From contig CAYFTS010000056.1 of assembly GCA_964346135.1 (NCBI GenBank), positions 1 through 37,819 of the forward strand: a stretch of DNA of 37,819 nucleotides. Reading direction: 5' to 3'. Below the pieces are notes generated by a model that ran no database searches, was not told where the DNA came from, and was given only the letters and a program-made list of their open reading frames with translations. The stretch is from B1-G15 sp964346135. GTDB taxonomy: Archaea; Thermoproteota; Bathyarchaeia; Bathyarchaeales; Bathyarchaeaceae. Shown here one piece after another: positions 24,625 through 33,207 of this stretch (positions are counted from its first letter, which is position 1; the number at the start of each line of letters is the position of its first letter). The translations under genes were made by a program, and so were the position numbers.

Positions 24625-27270
24625 TCATGGATATGTTTTGCCGTAGTTTGCAGCGAAAACACCGAAGTCAAACCAGTCAACATCGCCGTCCCAGTCAAAG
24701 TCACACTGATCGTCATAGTTGGAACCGCCAACACTGCTTCCATAAGCCTGAGCGAAATCGCCGAAGTCAAACCAGTCCACGTCTCCGTCGCCGTTCAAGT
24801 CGCCAGCATGTGTCACGAAAACTGCGCTGTAGATGTGGGTATTGTCTAAAACGTCGAGTTCGCTTGGAACTAGTGTGGCGTAGGCGCTTATGATGTAGTT
24901 GCCCTTGGCAAAGTCTGTAGTGTTCCATATGAAAGTGATGGTTGTGAAGTCTCCACTTGTTAAGGTGATGTTGGTAAGTGTGTCGATGATAGTTGTGTTG
25001 GCGTAGGTAGTTATGTTGAAGTTTTCAGAATAGGCTCCCTGATTTGTTACTGTCACGTTTATGCTCAAGGTGAGTCCTTGTCCCACAAATGTTTTGGAGG
25101 GAGCAACGCCTGTAACAGACATGTCGTGGACTTCGCCTCCAACGTGTGTCATTACCACAGGTTCAGCTCCATTGTTATGGAGCCAGAGGTCCCAGATGGC
25201 ATTGCCCCAGCCTTTCAAGTTGGCGAAGAAGGGGTCAGTTTGGATAATGTAGGCTTCAAGGGGCAGGGTATTACCATCTCCGTTTATCTCATCTCTAAGA
25301 AACTCGATGTACTCTTTGGAAGTGGTTTGATAGTAGAGGGTTGCATTCCAAGAAGCAGTGCCAGCAGGTTTTGCTATCGTTACATCATCATAGCCACCTG
25401 CATATTCTTCAGGAGTAAAGTAGTCTGGTGCGTCCTCACCTTCCCACCTTGGCTGGACAAGTCTTGTGTACATCTCAGTTGTGTCAAAACCTTTTGGTGG
25501 AATCCTGTTGTCTTTGTAGCGGTCTGTGGCAAGGGCAAAATGGAAGGTCTTATTCTCCCCTGTGAGTTCGACACTTGCCATCTCAGCCTCCCACACTAGC
25601 CTTTCATGTGTCTTATTGAGGTCACCACCTGACACGTAGACCTCATTGCCGTTAGCATCCGTTGTTGTTACAAGAGGCTCATATGGGTTGATCTCTCCTA
25701 TCAGGCGGTCAGCTTCATCGAAGAACTGCACACTGAGGAACATTCTCCTGCCCTCAGGGAAACCTGAGATGAGCTTGTGCCCTCCATTGTTTGTGACCCT
25801 TATTGTAACGTTAGTAGGGTTTTCATCTACAACACTGAGGTTGGCAGCCATTTGCAGTTGCTGGATTGCTCTGTCTGCACCATCTAAGAGAGCTTGTCCA
25901 TATCCTTGAATTCCAGAAACATCTATCTGGGCGCCCTCGTACATCAGACCTGAGAGAATAGCATAGTTATATGCGTCATATACAGGTCCGGCTGAATCAG
26001 TTGACGCTAGAATTCTTAGAATCCATTGGTTGCCACCAGTCAAATCGTGTAGTGGGAGGTCAGTTCTAATTGGTGTACCAGCCTTGTTACATCCCGCTCC
26101 TGTTACATCTCTCATGTGGCAGTCTTGACACTTTTCTGCCCAAGGTATAAGTGGGATGTTAGTTGCAGTTCCACCTCTTCCATATTCGCTCAGGAGAAAT
26201 TCGCTGGCAGTTCTTTCTACGTGGAAATAAGTTGCTGCTGCCTGTGTCTCGGGAACATCTTCACCAAGAAGCACGCTAGCAAGAATTGGATTTGAGACAT
26301 CGTGGCATGTTACGCAGAACATCTTGCTCTTGTGATAACGAGAATAGTATATCTGATGCTTCGCATTGGCATCCCAGAATGGCCCCCGTTTAGCATTACC
26401 TGGGTCCACAAAGTACTGCCCTGCAGCATTTTCCACGTAATATGGAAGACTGCCATCGCCATAGTAGGTGGGAAGATTTGTGGCGGTGTTGAGAAACAGG
26501 GTTCCATTAAAGAGTGTAAGGGTTCTCAACACTTCTATATCCCTTAGGTAAGTTTCTTCTGCCATTGATTGGGCGACTGACTGTGTTTGGCTGTATATCA
26601 CCACCGAAGTTACAGTCGGGATCACAAGAAGTGTTATGCTCAACATTGTCCAGGTTCTTTTAGAGTTTATTTTTGATTTGCTGGCTACTATAATCAAGGG
26701 AATGAAAAGGAGCCAGGGATATGCGTAAATGGGAATTTCCAGTGAGTTGACTTTGGCTGAACTTGTGGTGGACGAAGCTGTCTCTGGGGGGACATCTGTT
26801 TGATTTAACTGGGTAAACGGATCTATCATCTTGTGGCAGAAATCGCACTGAACGCCATCAAAATCTGTTGTTCTAAGGGCTGCGGTATTGGTGGGATCAC
26901 TTCTGCCTTCAAGCCACCCTGTTGGAGAATGACAACGTATACAGATGTCTCCTGCATTGGGGTTACCAACAGCCCATATGGAATCCTGATCTGCCACTGT
27001 TAGACAGGCTAGCCACAATGGGTCTCTTGCAGCCTGAGCCATCATAGAGCCCCTCCAATTGTAAGCTGGCTCCACAGTGATATTGTAACCTCCATGGCAG
27101 TTGTCACATTTATCTGGTGTCTCAAAAATGCCTACTTCGCCTGGTTGTGATCCTGGCATGAACACATTACGGTCGTCTTTAACAGGTGTCGGTGTCCACG
27201 AATAGATGGAGAAAACTGTCATGAGAAAAACCAATGTTAAAACTAGTAATATTCCTAACATACGTTTCAT
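24625..27270 (-). CDS. Pentaheme c-type cytochrome with CARDB and dockerin domains
   Basis: 881 residues, exported. Five heme motifs CxxCH: CDNCH (55-59), CIRCH (110-114), CDFCH (142-146), CVTCH (319-323), CQDCH (381-385). Family phrases MMAQAARDPLWLACLTVADQD, RCHSPTGWLEGRS and GVQCDFCHKM fit a multiheme family known in bacteria. Between hemes 3 and 4 lie two hydrophobic segments (about 180-196 and 206-227) likely to cross the membrane. Residues about 400-720 are unknown beta sequence, 725-815 a CARDB-like domain. Residues 823-881 are a dockerin with two nearly identical calcium loops, each sharing DGDVDWFDFG. No heme-lyase or Ccm genes are in the window. A GGAGGATGGG ribosome site precedes the ATG. 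Confidence 0.88.
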   Translation of the reverse strand: MKRMLGILLVLTLVFLMTVFSIYSWTPTPVKDDRNVFMPGSQPGEVGIFETPDKCDNCHGGYNITVEPAYNWRGSMMAQAARDPLWLACLTVADQDSIWAVGNPNAGDICIRCHSPTGWLEGRSDPTNTAALRTTDFDGVQCDFCHKMIDPFTQLNQTDVPPETASSTTSSAKVNSLEIPIYAYPWLLFIPLIIVASKSKINSKRTWTMLSITLLVIPTVTSVVIYSQTQSVAQSMAEETYLRDIEVLRTLTLFNGTLFLNTATNLPTYYGDGSLPYYVENAAGQYFVDPGNAKRGPFWDANAKHQIYYSRYHKSKMFCVTCHDVSNPILASVLLGEDVPETQAAATYFHVERTASEFLLSEYGRGGTATNIPLIPWAEKCQDCHMRDVTGAGCNKAGTPIRTDLPLHDLTGGNQWILRILASTDSAGPVYDAYNYAILSGLMYEGAQIDVSGIQGYGQALLDGADRAIQQLQMAANLSVVDENPTNVTIRVTNNGGHKLISGFPEGRRMFLSVQFFDEADRLIGEINPYEPLVTTTDANGNEVYVSGGDLNKTHERLVWEAEMASVELTGENKTFHFALATDRYKDNRIPPKGFDTTEMYTRLVQPRWEGEDAPDYFTPEEYAGGYDDVTIAKPAGTASWNATLYYQTTSKEYIEFLRDEINGDGNTLPLEAYIIQTDPFFANLKGWGNAIWDLWLHNNGAEPVVMTHVGGEVHDMSVTGVAPSKTFVGQGLTLSINVTVTNQGAYSENFNITTYANTTIIDTLTNITLTSGDFTTITFIWNTTDFAKGNYIISAYATLVPSELDVLDNTHIYSAVFVTHAGDLNGDGDVDWFDFGDFAQAYGSSVGGSNYDDQCDFDWDGDVDWFDFGVFAANYGKTYP

Positions 27271-27313
27271 TATTGTTACCCATCCTCCTTTCTCGCATAT
27301 CGATTAGTAACAT

Positions 27314-27323
27314 CTTATATATG
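27314..27323 (-). promoter_or_regulatory. TATA-like box for the cytochrome gene
   Basis: Minus strand CATATATAAG, 44-53 bases before the ATG at 27270, with T-rich sequence beyond it. Predicts a leader of about 20 bases containing GGAGGATGGG. Confidence 0.55.
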
Positions 27324-27431
27324 ATTTTTTTTGATTACTATAAGGAAAATTACGTATTCTATAACTCTTCTATGGTTGACACTCTTCAATTACCATTCAA
27401 AAGAATGTTGAAAAAATAACGAGTCTATCTA

Positions 27432-27869
27432 TCAGCGTCTTGCCTTCGGTTTCGGCTTAACTGCCATCTTCTCCTCTTCTCCACTATCCTCCTCCTCCCC
27501 AACCCGCCTTCCAGAACCATGTCTATTCATTTCACTAGAAAAAAGCAGGTTAGGCGGAGGATAAGGCGTATCAAGAACCGTCGCCAAAAGAAAAGTCGTC
27601 GTAAAAACACGTTGATAAACTCTGTGGAGAAGTAAAGGTATCTTTGTTTTCGGATCAACTTCCAACAATTTTTCTATTGCAGTATTACTGCCAGAAAGAG
27701 TTGCCGCTCCCTCGACCTCAAACTTAACCACACTAGGTTTCGTGCCCACAGTTAAAACAAAACTAACAACCAGTCTCCCACTTTTCCGCTCCTTCTCTTC
27801 CAACTTGGCATTAACATCAAAACTAAACGTAGCCGACTCTTCCTTTCCCCCAAACTTAACGCCACGCAA
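27432..27869 (-). CDS. SecB-like protein with charged C-terminal tail
   Basis: Residues 29-110 carry a SecB-like pattern: VSFVLTVGTKPSVVKFEVEG, ATLSG, then KIPLLLHRVYQRVFTTTFLL and LDTPYPPPNLLF. The SecB fold binds unfolded preproteins or acts in toxin-antitoxin chaperones, and SecB-like members exist in archaea. The tail (about 113-145) is highly charged, ending KMAVKPKPKARR. The reading frame is open beyond this TTG to 27938 and the extra residues (ISAESSASGVSIEVDVLGLR) look like the expected first strand, so the real start is unresolved; only ATT at 27923 is available, with GGGG upstream. No toxin gene is adjacent. Confidence 0.62.
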   Translation of the reverse strand: MRGVKFGGKEESATFSFDVNAKLEEKERKSGRLVVSFVLTVGTKPSVVKFEVEGAATLSGSNTAIEKLLEVDPKTKIPLLLHRVYQRVFTTTFLLATVLDTPYPPPNLLFSSEMNRHGSGRRVGEEEDSGEEEKMAVKPKPKARR

Positions 27870-28070
27870 ACCTAGGACATCGACTTCAATTGAAACTCCA
27901 GATGCGCTACTTTCTGCTGAAATGACTGATTCCCCGCTTCACTTAAACTGTTAACAGATGAACCTAACCTTTTTTTCTCAACCTCACCACTAAATCTCAA
28001 ACCTTAACGATTTTTTCGCTTTGTGTGTAAGAACATGCTACACACATTTTCTACATGCGTGCACATACAC

Positions 28071-28222
28071 GTTAACCAATGATGGCAAAGAAAATACTCA
28101 GAAGTTCTCTATAATCTTCACTAGCTATACTAGTACCCTTATACACAAAGTCTCTCAAGCTTCTCAAAAATCTGTTCTTCAGTTAGCTTCTTGCTAAAGA
28201 CCAACGGCACCTCTACCAGCAT
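28071..28222 (-). pseudogene. Possible small frameshifted gene overlapping the VWA gene end
   Basis: An ATG at 28222, inside the 3' end of the VWA gene, begins MLVEVPLVFSKKLTEEQIF and stops at 28139 after 27 codons. One base later in frame, reading resumes as LRDFVYKGTSIASEDYRELL ending at a TAA at 28071. A single extra base in a cttgagagactt run would explain the break. It may be a degraded small partner gene translationally coupled to the VWA gene, or chance. The rest of the 27870-28193 gap is T-rich and holds no other convincing gene. Confidence 0.3.
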
Positions 28223-29933
28223 CTAGAAATAGATGCGAAAATTTCTTTGCCAAATCCCTCATGTCTTTGACATTGCAATTTACTCTGAAAAAATTCTCCA
28301 TCCTATTGGTCTTAACTCCCACCCCAATGACAACCATACCAACTTTTTCGAGAAACTCAAGAGTTTCCCCCAGAGCCACTGTTACATTCGAATAGCCGTA
28401 GGGCCGTCCATCGGAGAGAATAGTCAACAGCCTAAGGTTTTCGGCTCTTCTCTTTAGAATTTCTCCCGCAAGGCGGAGAGCATCCGGCATGTAGGTGAGG
28501 CCTTCAAACCTTAGTCCCCCAATTCGTGCTTTTATTTTAGGGCCATATCTTTCTGTTGTATCCTTCAAAATGAGAAACCGATCGTTAAATGCGTAAATTC
28601 CCCAAGACGTTGGATCTATCAACAGTTCTTTTGCAGTGTCAGCAAGACATATACACAAATTTCGAACATCATCGCCAATGTAGCCCATACTTTTACTGGC
28701 GTCAAGGAGGATGACCCAAGCATGGCTTTTGCTTATATTTTCGTCTCGCATGAAAACATCCATTCTCGGACTCTTACTAGCCATGACTTGTATAACTTCT
28801 TGAATGTCTAGAACACCAAACATTTTTCTAGGGTCCTCATCCAAAGCATCAAACGCCACCATGAGACTATCTATGAGTCTCCTTGTTGAGCTTTTAGTCG
28901 TTGTCTTCGCTCTAAGGTATTGCGTGTAGTCTTCAGTTGGAAAGCCGATTGATTTGAACTTGGTTAGGGATATAAGTTCTTCATATCTGTCAAGAATCTT
29001 TTCGTGTTTGGCTTTTTCGCGAGACCAAGAATCATAGACTTGAAGAGCCTCTGCCTCAACTGCCCTTTTCCGCATAGTCTGTTGTGACTCATCTCCTGAA
29101 GCTTCTCCTCCTAGAGTTGTCAAACATTTGTCAAAGATGTCGCCGACTCCATCGTCAGGTTGCACTTGGTATTGAGGAAAAAGAGTACAGTGTTCCAATT
29201 GTTCTGTATGAGGCAGTGATGGGATTTCCAGTACAGGTTCATAATGTTCAAGGGCATGATAAATTTTATCCGCGACTTTTAACTCCATATTGTCTAAATT
29301 TGCCTGCTCACCAGCGAAGGATTCTAATGCTTTTTCTTTTAGTTGTCTAAGCTCTTTCACTACTTGACTGACCGTTTTCTGTTCTTCCGTTCTTATCTTT
29401 CCCTTAGCTACTCCTAAATTAGCTTGCAACAACGATGCAGCCATGATTCGAGTGGCTGAATTCCAGATTCTTCCAAGAGGCTTCATTCTTTTAAAAGCAA
29501 GAGAGTTGGCGAAAGCTATGTCCACAAGCTTGTCAGGATGCCGTGCTAAGATATAGGCGTTAGCCTTAACATCTTCAACTAATGACTCCGCAAACTTTGC
29601 AACACGATTATCTTTCTGCTTCTCCCACTTAGAATACATTTCAAAATTTGAAGTGACAATGTGTGCGCTAAGGTGGAAGACAGAAGCCTTTAGTAACCGG
29701 GCAACTTGCAGTTTTCCCTTAGACTCCGCTGGAAATTGATACCCCAAGAACGAAATTGCTTCCTCCCCTTCATCACCATGTAAAACGGGTTCTGGCAAAG
29801 CTATCACAAAGCCAACTTTGTCACGTGAAAGAATTGGCTGCGTAAGTTTTGGGTCAATGCGCAACTTTGTTTCGAACTGGTCTTTTTTGAATAATAAAGA
29901 CCAAGCATATTCAAGGTAGCCCAATGGAACCAC
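28194..29933 (-). CDS. VWA-domain protein, NorD/CoxE-like partner of MoxR
   Basis: 579 residues. The C-terminal domain from about 404 is a von Willebrand factor A fold with a full MIDAS metal site: DASKS (411-415), the Thr in GLTYMPD (about 480) and the Asp in ILSDGRP (about 508). The N-terminal 400 residues are mostly helical and charged, including a KELRQLKEKALESF stretch. Proteins of this design work with MoxR-type AAA+ ATPases to insert metals or remodel complexes, as NorD with NorQ. Starts with GTG at 29933, an upstream TAG blocks extension, and no clear ribosome site is visible; 32 bases separate it from the MoxR gene. The client complex is not encoded here. Confidence 0.87.
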   Translation of the reverse strand: MVPLGYLEYAWSLLFKKDQFETKLRIDPKLTQPILSRDKVGFVIALPEPVLHGDEGEEAISFLGYQFPAESKGKLQVARLLKASVFHLSAHIVTSNFEMYSKWEKQKDNRVAKFAESLVEDVKANAYILARHPDKLVDIAFANSLAFKRMKPLGRIWNSATRIMAASLLQANLGVAKGKIRTEEQKTVSQVVKELRQLKEKALESFAGEQANLDNMELKVADKIYHALEHYEPVLEIPSLPHTEQLEHCTLFPQYQVQPDDGVGDIFDKCLTTLGGEASGDESQQTMRKRAVEAEALQVYDSWSREKAKHEKILDRYEELISLTKFKSIGFPTEDYTQYLRAKTTTKSSTRRLIDSLMVAFDALDEDPRKMFGVLDIQEVIQVMASKSPRMDVFMRDENISKSHAWVILLDASKSMGYIGDDVRNLCICLADTAKELLIDPTSWGIYAFNDRFLILKDTTERYGPKIKARIGGLRFEGLTYMPDALRLAGEILKRRAENLRLLTILSDGRPYGYSNVTVALGETLEFLEKVGMVVIGVGVKTNRMENFFRVNCNVKDMRDLAKKFSHLFLDAGRGAVGL

Positions 29934-29965
29934 CGTTTTCTATTGAAGTTGTAGCCAGTGACCAG

Positions 29966-30979
29966 CTAACCGCTCTTGAAAACGCTTTCAATAATTCTCC
30001 TCACATCACCCTGCACTTCTGGGCTATCACTGGTCAAAGCAACTATTGTTTCCTCAGCAGCTGCTAAAGGGGCAAGTCCATCGTTAATAAGAACTGCCCA
30101 GTGCATTAAATCTCCAAGTGAAGGTCCATAAGGTAAGTCCCCTGCCTTATACTGCCTCCGCATCTCTGCTCCAACCCTAAGAACTTTAAAAGCCGTGTCT
30201 TCATCCACACCTTTTCTAACTATCAGCTGCGCTTCTTCGGGAAGAATCCTGTCTCCAACACTTGGATAGTCAAAATTTACCCATACGCTCATTCGTCTTC
30301 TGAAAGCTGCGTTCATGGGTTTGGTTCCCGCAAACTCTGCTGAAAAGGGGTTCATAGCAATTATTACGTATCCAAACTTATGGCGCTTGACGATTTCGCC
30401 ATCCTTCTCCGTAATCACCATGTGGCCCCTCGTGTCAAGTACTGGATTCAGTCTAGTGGCAACATCCTGCTTCATCATGTTTGCTTCATCCAAGTACATT
30501 AAACCTCCATTTCTAAGCCAAGAAACCAATGGTCCATCGATCCAGTTTTCTTTTCCAAGTCCAATGTACCGTCCTATAAGGTCATAAGACGATGTTTGAA
30601 GACCACAGTTAACCTCATACATAGGCAATCCCGTAAGTTCAGCAACGAGATAAGCGATATGCGTCTTTCCTGTTCCAGATGGTCCAATTAATGCGCATTG
30701 TTTAAAATAGTAAAGAGCTCTTATTATCTGCTTAACGTAGTCATGATCGCCTTGAATGTATGGTGGAGTGTTAGCTGGAATTAAACCTCTAACCTTATCT
30801 GGGAATTCATAATTTCGATGGAGATTATATTTTTCAAGGTCGACGTTGTATAAGCCTTCGAGAGGCGATTTTGCCGCAGATTGTTTCCTTGTTAATCGAA
30901 TACTGATTCTAGCGCCGTTTCGTCTAATGTGGGTCACTTCGTCGTCTGTCGTGGTTGTCCCTCGGGTTTGGAGCGACAA
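29966..30979 (-). CDS. MoxR-family AAA+ ATPase
   Basis: 337 residues, NorQ/CbbQ-like. Walker A GPSGTGKT (99-106), Walker B LMYLDEAN (160-167), sensor-1 Asn in IIAMNP (about 210), and an arginine finger in FRRRMSVWVNFDYP (about 226-229). An extended N-terminus of about 65 residues precedes the core. Such ATPases are chaperones that act with a VWA protein, encoded immediately downstream. The start is TTG with TGAGG about eight bases upstream and a TATA-like box 35-45 bases before it. Confidence 0.92.
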   Translation of the reverse strand: MSLQTRGTTTTDDEVTHIRRNGARISIRLTRKQSAAKSPLEGLYNVDLEKYNLHRNYEFPDKVRGLIPANTPPYIQGDHDYVKQIIRALYYFKQCALIGPSGTGKTHIAYLVAELTGLPMYEVNCGLQTSSYDLIGRYIGLGKENWIDGPLVSWLRNGGLMYLDEANMMKQDVATRLNPVLDTRGHMVITEKDGEIVKRHKFGYVIIAMNPFSAEFAGTKPMNAAFRRRMSVWVNFDYPSVGDRILPEEAQLIVRKGVDEDTAFKVLRVGAEMRRQYKAGDLPYGPSLGDLMHWAVLINDGLAPLAAAEETIVALTSDSPEVQGDVRRIIESVFKSG

Positions 30980-31013
30980 AATTTCAGCCTCAACATTAGA
31001 TATAGGTTGGAAA

Positions 31014-31024
31014 CCATATAAATA
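31014..31024 (-). promoter_or_regulatory. TATA-like box for the MoxR-VWA operon
   Basis: Minus strand TATTTATATGG, about 35-45 bases before the TTG at 30979, predicting a leader of some 15 bases. Confidence 0.5.
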
Positions 31025-31189
31025 TTATGTCGTATGACTTACGACTATGAATTATTTCCCTCACTAAACATAATACACACGAACAATAGACGAAACCCTA
31101 AAGCCCATACGCATCAAAAATGTGCGAAGTATCCTGCTACATACAAATCTTTTAGCTAATTCTTGCTTTCACCTTCAAAGGGGGTGCTC

Positions 31190-31660
31190 ATGAGCCAAGA
31201 GCCCAAAGAGGCAAAAAAGAAACGTCTAGAAGACACTCTCAAATCTCTGGAGGACATACGTGAAGAAATAGGGCAAATGTCTGAACTTACATCAGAAGAA
31301 AGCATGCTTGCTACAGAATTCCTTAAAACGCTTATTAGGGTTATGCAATTTGTTCCACAAAAGCTACCTGTTTCCACCTCAGTGTTGCCAGAAGAATGGG
31401 GAAAGGTGAACCAAGCAAGCCTAGACCTCACTGGCCAGCTTCTTGTCCTTTATCCAGATAAAAAAATGGAGTCAATAAACTTGACAGAGCAGAGATATCG
31501 TGGACTCCTTATCAAAATAGCTTACGATGTCGTGCCAACTTTGAAGAGACTCATTACTTCCCATCGACAAAAGATTGAAGCTCGTTTCAAATTAATGTCG
31601 TCAGTTACAAAGGAACTTCAGAGAACAGTGAAAACACTTTCACTGGAAGATTCTGAATAA
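31190..31660 (+). CDS. Helical protein of unknown function
   Basis: 156 residues from the ATG at 31190, which follows GGGGGTG; an in-frame TTG at 31163 extends it without a ribosome site. Acidic and basic helices dominate (EPKEAKKKRLEDTLKSLEDI, REEIGQMSELTSEES; later LLIKIAYDVVPTLKRLITSH). No signal or membrane segment, no known motif. Lies divergent from the MoxR gene and convergent with the next minus-strand gene. Possibly functionally tied to the neighbouring helical genes, but I cannot assign a role. Confidence 0.7.
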   Translation: MSQEPKEAKKKRLEDTLKSLEDIREEIGQMSELTSEESMLATEFLKTLIRVMQFVPQKLPVSTSVLPEEWGKVNQASLDLTGQLLVLYPDKKMESINLTEQRYRGLLIKIAYDVVPTLKRLITSHRQKIEARFKLMSSVTKELQRTVKTLSLEDSE

Positions 31661-31743
31661 TCAACTGGCTGAACCACTATTTTTGCGCGTGCATTTGGTA
31701 AAGTCTTTATATACTATACTTTAACGCTGTTATCACATAAGTT

Positions 31744-32265
31744 TCAAGAAGTTTTGACCGTAGAAAACTCAGCTATAAACTCGAATTTTTCCGCCATCTC
31801 TTTTTCTCCTTTTTTACGTAGAACAAGCTTTTCAGGAATCTCATCACGTACATATGTTACGTAAAGTATGTCTTTTCCCAGACCAAATTTTTTCAAATCT
31901 TCAATCGTGTCTCTAAATTTTTCAAGTTTCATGACCTTTCTGTTCATTTCCTCAATGACTTCAAAAAGCATTTCAGCCTCCCCTTGTTTGTCTGCGCTAA
32001 GCATAATGTCTTTAAACGTGGTCCAACTCGAGCCTTTCTTTTTGCTTTTAGTTTTTTCTTTCTTGGATGATTTTTGTAGAGCAGATATTTCTTTGAACCA
32101 TTCCTGGTCGCCGTGGGTTGCTTCCAACTCTCTGAGAAAGAATCCTAACCTTTTACTATACTCTTCCACTGCAGTCTTGTAAGAATTGATTTCATCCTCA
32201 ACGCTTTCACTTAACTCTTTAAGGGAATAGAAATTACGTATTTCTGTAACTAGGTTGCCCAACAT
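31744..32265 (-). CDS. Coiled-coil-rich protein of unknown function
   Basis: 173 residues, lysine and glutamate rich. Helical N-terminal half (LVTEIRNFYSLKELSES...AVEEYSKRLGFFLRELEATH), a KKEKTKSKKKGSS basic linker (about 67-80), a second helical region (MLFEVIEEMNRKVMKLEKFR) and a short C-terminal beta part (DILYVTYVRDEIPEKLVLRK). No motif identified. Starts 55 bases after the gene ending at 32321, so the two are probably cotranscribed. Confidence 0.65.
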   Translation of the reverse strand: MLGNLVTEIRNFYSLKELSESVEDEINSYKTAVEEYSKRLGFFLRELEATHGDQEWFKEISALQKSSKKEKTKSKKKGSSWTTFKDIMLSADKQGEAEMLFEVIEEMNRKVMKLEKFRDTIEDLKKFGLGKDILYVTYVRDEIPEKLVLRKKGEKEMAEKFEFIAEFSTVKTS

Positions 32266-32320
32266 TTTTCACGGTCCAACTTTGGTTTGTTTATTTTGGT
32301 GGGCTGTTTTCCTTCATATG

Positions 32321-32917
32321 TCATTCTGAACTCCCTCCAGCATTTTCTTTTGAAGTTTCAAATGCTCTGTTAATGCTTTCTAATCCGCGGTACATCCTTT
32401 CAAAAAAGTTGATCCTCATGCTAATTGTCTTTCTGTACGATCTCATTGACCTTCCAAGTTCAGGAATAATAATCAAAAATACTGCTAAAACAATCTCTGG
32501 GGAATACTCCTCCAAAGGTCTAGAACTTACTTTAGTTTTCTCATAAAAAAAAACTAGGTTTCCAGTTTCGTTTAGTATAATCTTGTCAGTTTTCTTGAAT
32601 ATTGGAATGGCTTCGGGTGGTATGACAAAAGATAGCCCCAATCGTTTGAGAACTGGTTGTATAAGCCTGCAGAGTTCTTTAGCCAATTTTTTATCTTCTA
32701 TCAGAAACTCGCTTAATTGCAGAACTTCTTCATTTATTATTCTTAAAGAGTCCGAGAATTTTTGTTCGATTTCGTCTCTTATTCTTTCTATCTCTTCTTC
32801 ATCAAACATTTCCAAATCTTGACGCTGAAAAAGAAGGTAGGACAAATTAACTTCATCCGTTCTGTCATCTGAAAAATCGCTTGATTTCGCCTTTTTTCGG
32901 ACTATCTTTTTACTCAA
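32321..32917 (-). CDS. Helical protein of unknown function
   Basis: 198 residues. Acidic helices (DEEEIERIRDEIEQKFSDSL) precede a mixed region (PPEAIPIFKKTDKIILNETG) and a hydrophobic segment (EIVLAVFLIIIPELGRSM, about 142-159) that may be a membrane-associated helix. It opens with TTG; a GGAG lies about 12 bases upstream. First gene of a two-gene set with the following coiled-coil gene. Possible membrane-linked scaffold, but nothing specific is visible. The 290-base gap 32918-33207 beyond its start shows no gene. Confidence 0.65.
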   Translation of the reverse strand: MSKKIVRKKAKSSDFSDDRTDEVNLSYLLFQRQDLEMFDEEEIERIRDEIEQKFSDSLRIINEEVLQLSEFLIEDKKLAKELCRLIQPVLKRLGLSFVIPPEAIPIFKKTDKIILNETGNLVFFYEKTKVSSRPLEEYSPEIVLAVFLIIIPELGRSMRSYRKTISMRINFFERMYRGLESINRAFETSKENAGGSSE

Positions 32918-33207
32918 AACGCTTATTTCTCCAATCGGACTGAATATTGAATCTTGATTTCAGTTATTTAGCAAATCTCTACCGAATAAGAAAATTTGTA
33001 TGTAATATTCTGCTACACACTCATGGGGTTTGTACATAGAGATATTACTGTACGAGAATGGGTTCTGTAAAATGAAGATGAGGCTTGTAGAAAGCTGACG
33101 AGACGGTTGAAGTGAAGTGATTTGATTAGTATAACACAAACTTGCACGTATGTTTTTCGCCATACACCGCTGGAACATTGAAACAGTGTCAAATAAAAAG
33201 GGAAAAC

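Noticed and set aside
24622..24893. Basic, Ser/Arg/His-rich plus-strand frames at the cytochrome's 3' end
   Set aside because: Shadow of the repeated dockerin codons; composition is typical of an antisense frame.
25078..25599. 173-codon plus-strand frame opposite the cytochrome gene
   Set aside because: Antisense to a well-supported gene; residues show no protein-like pattern.
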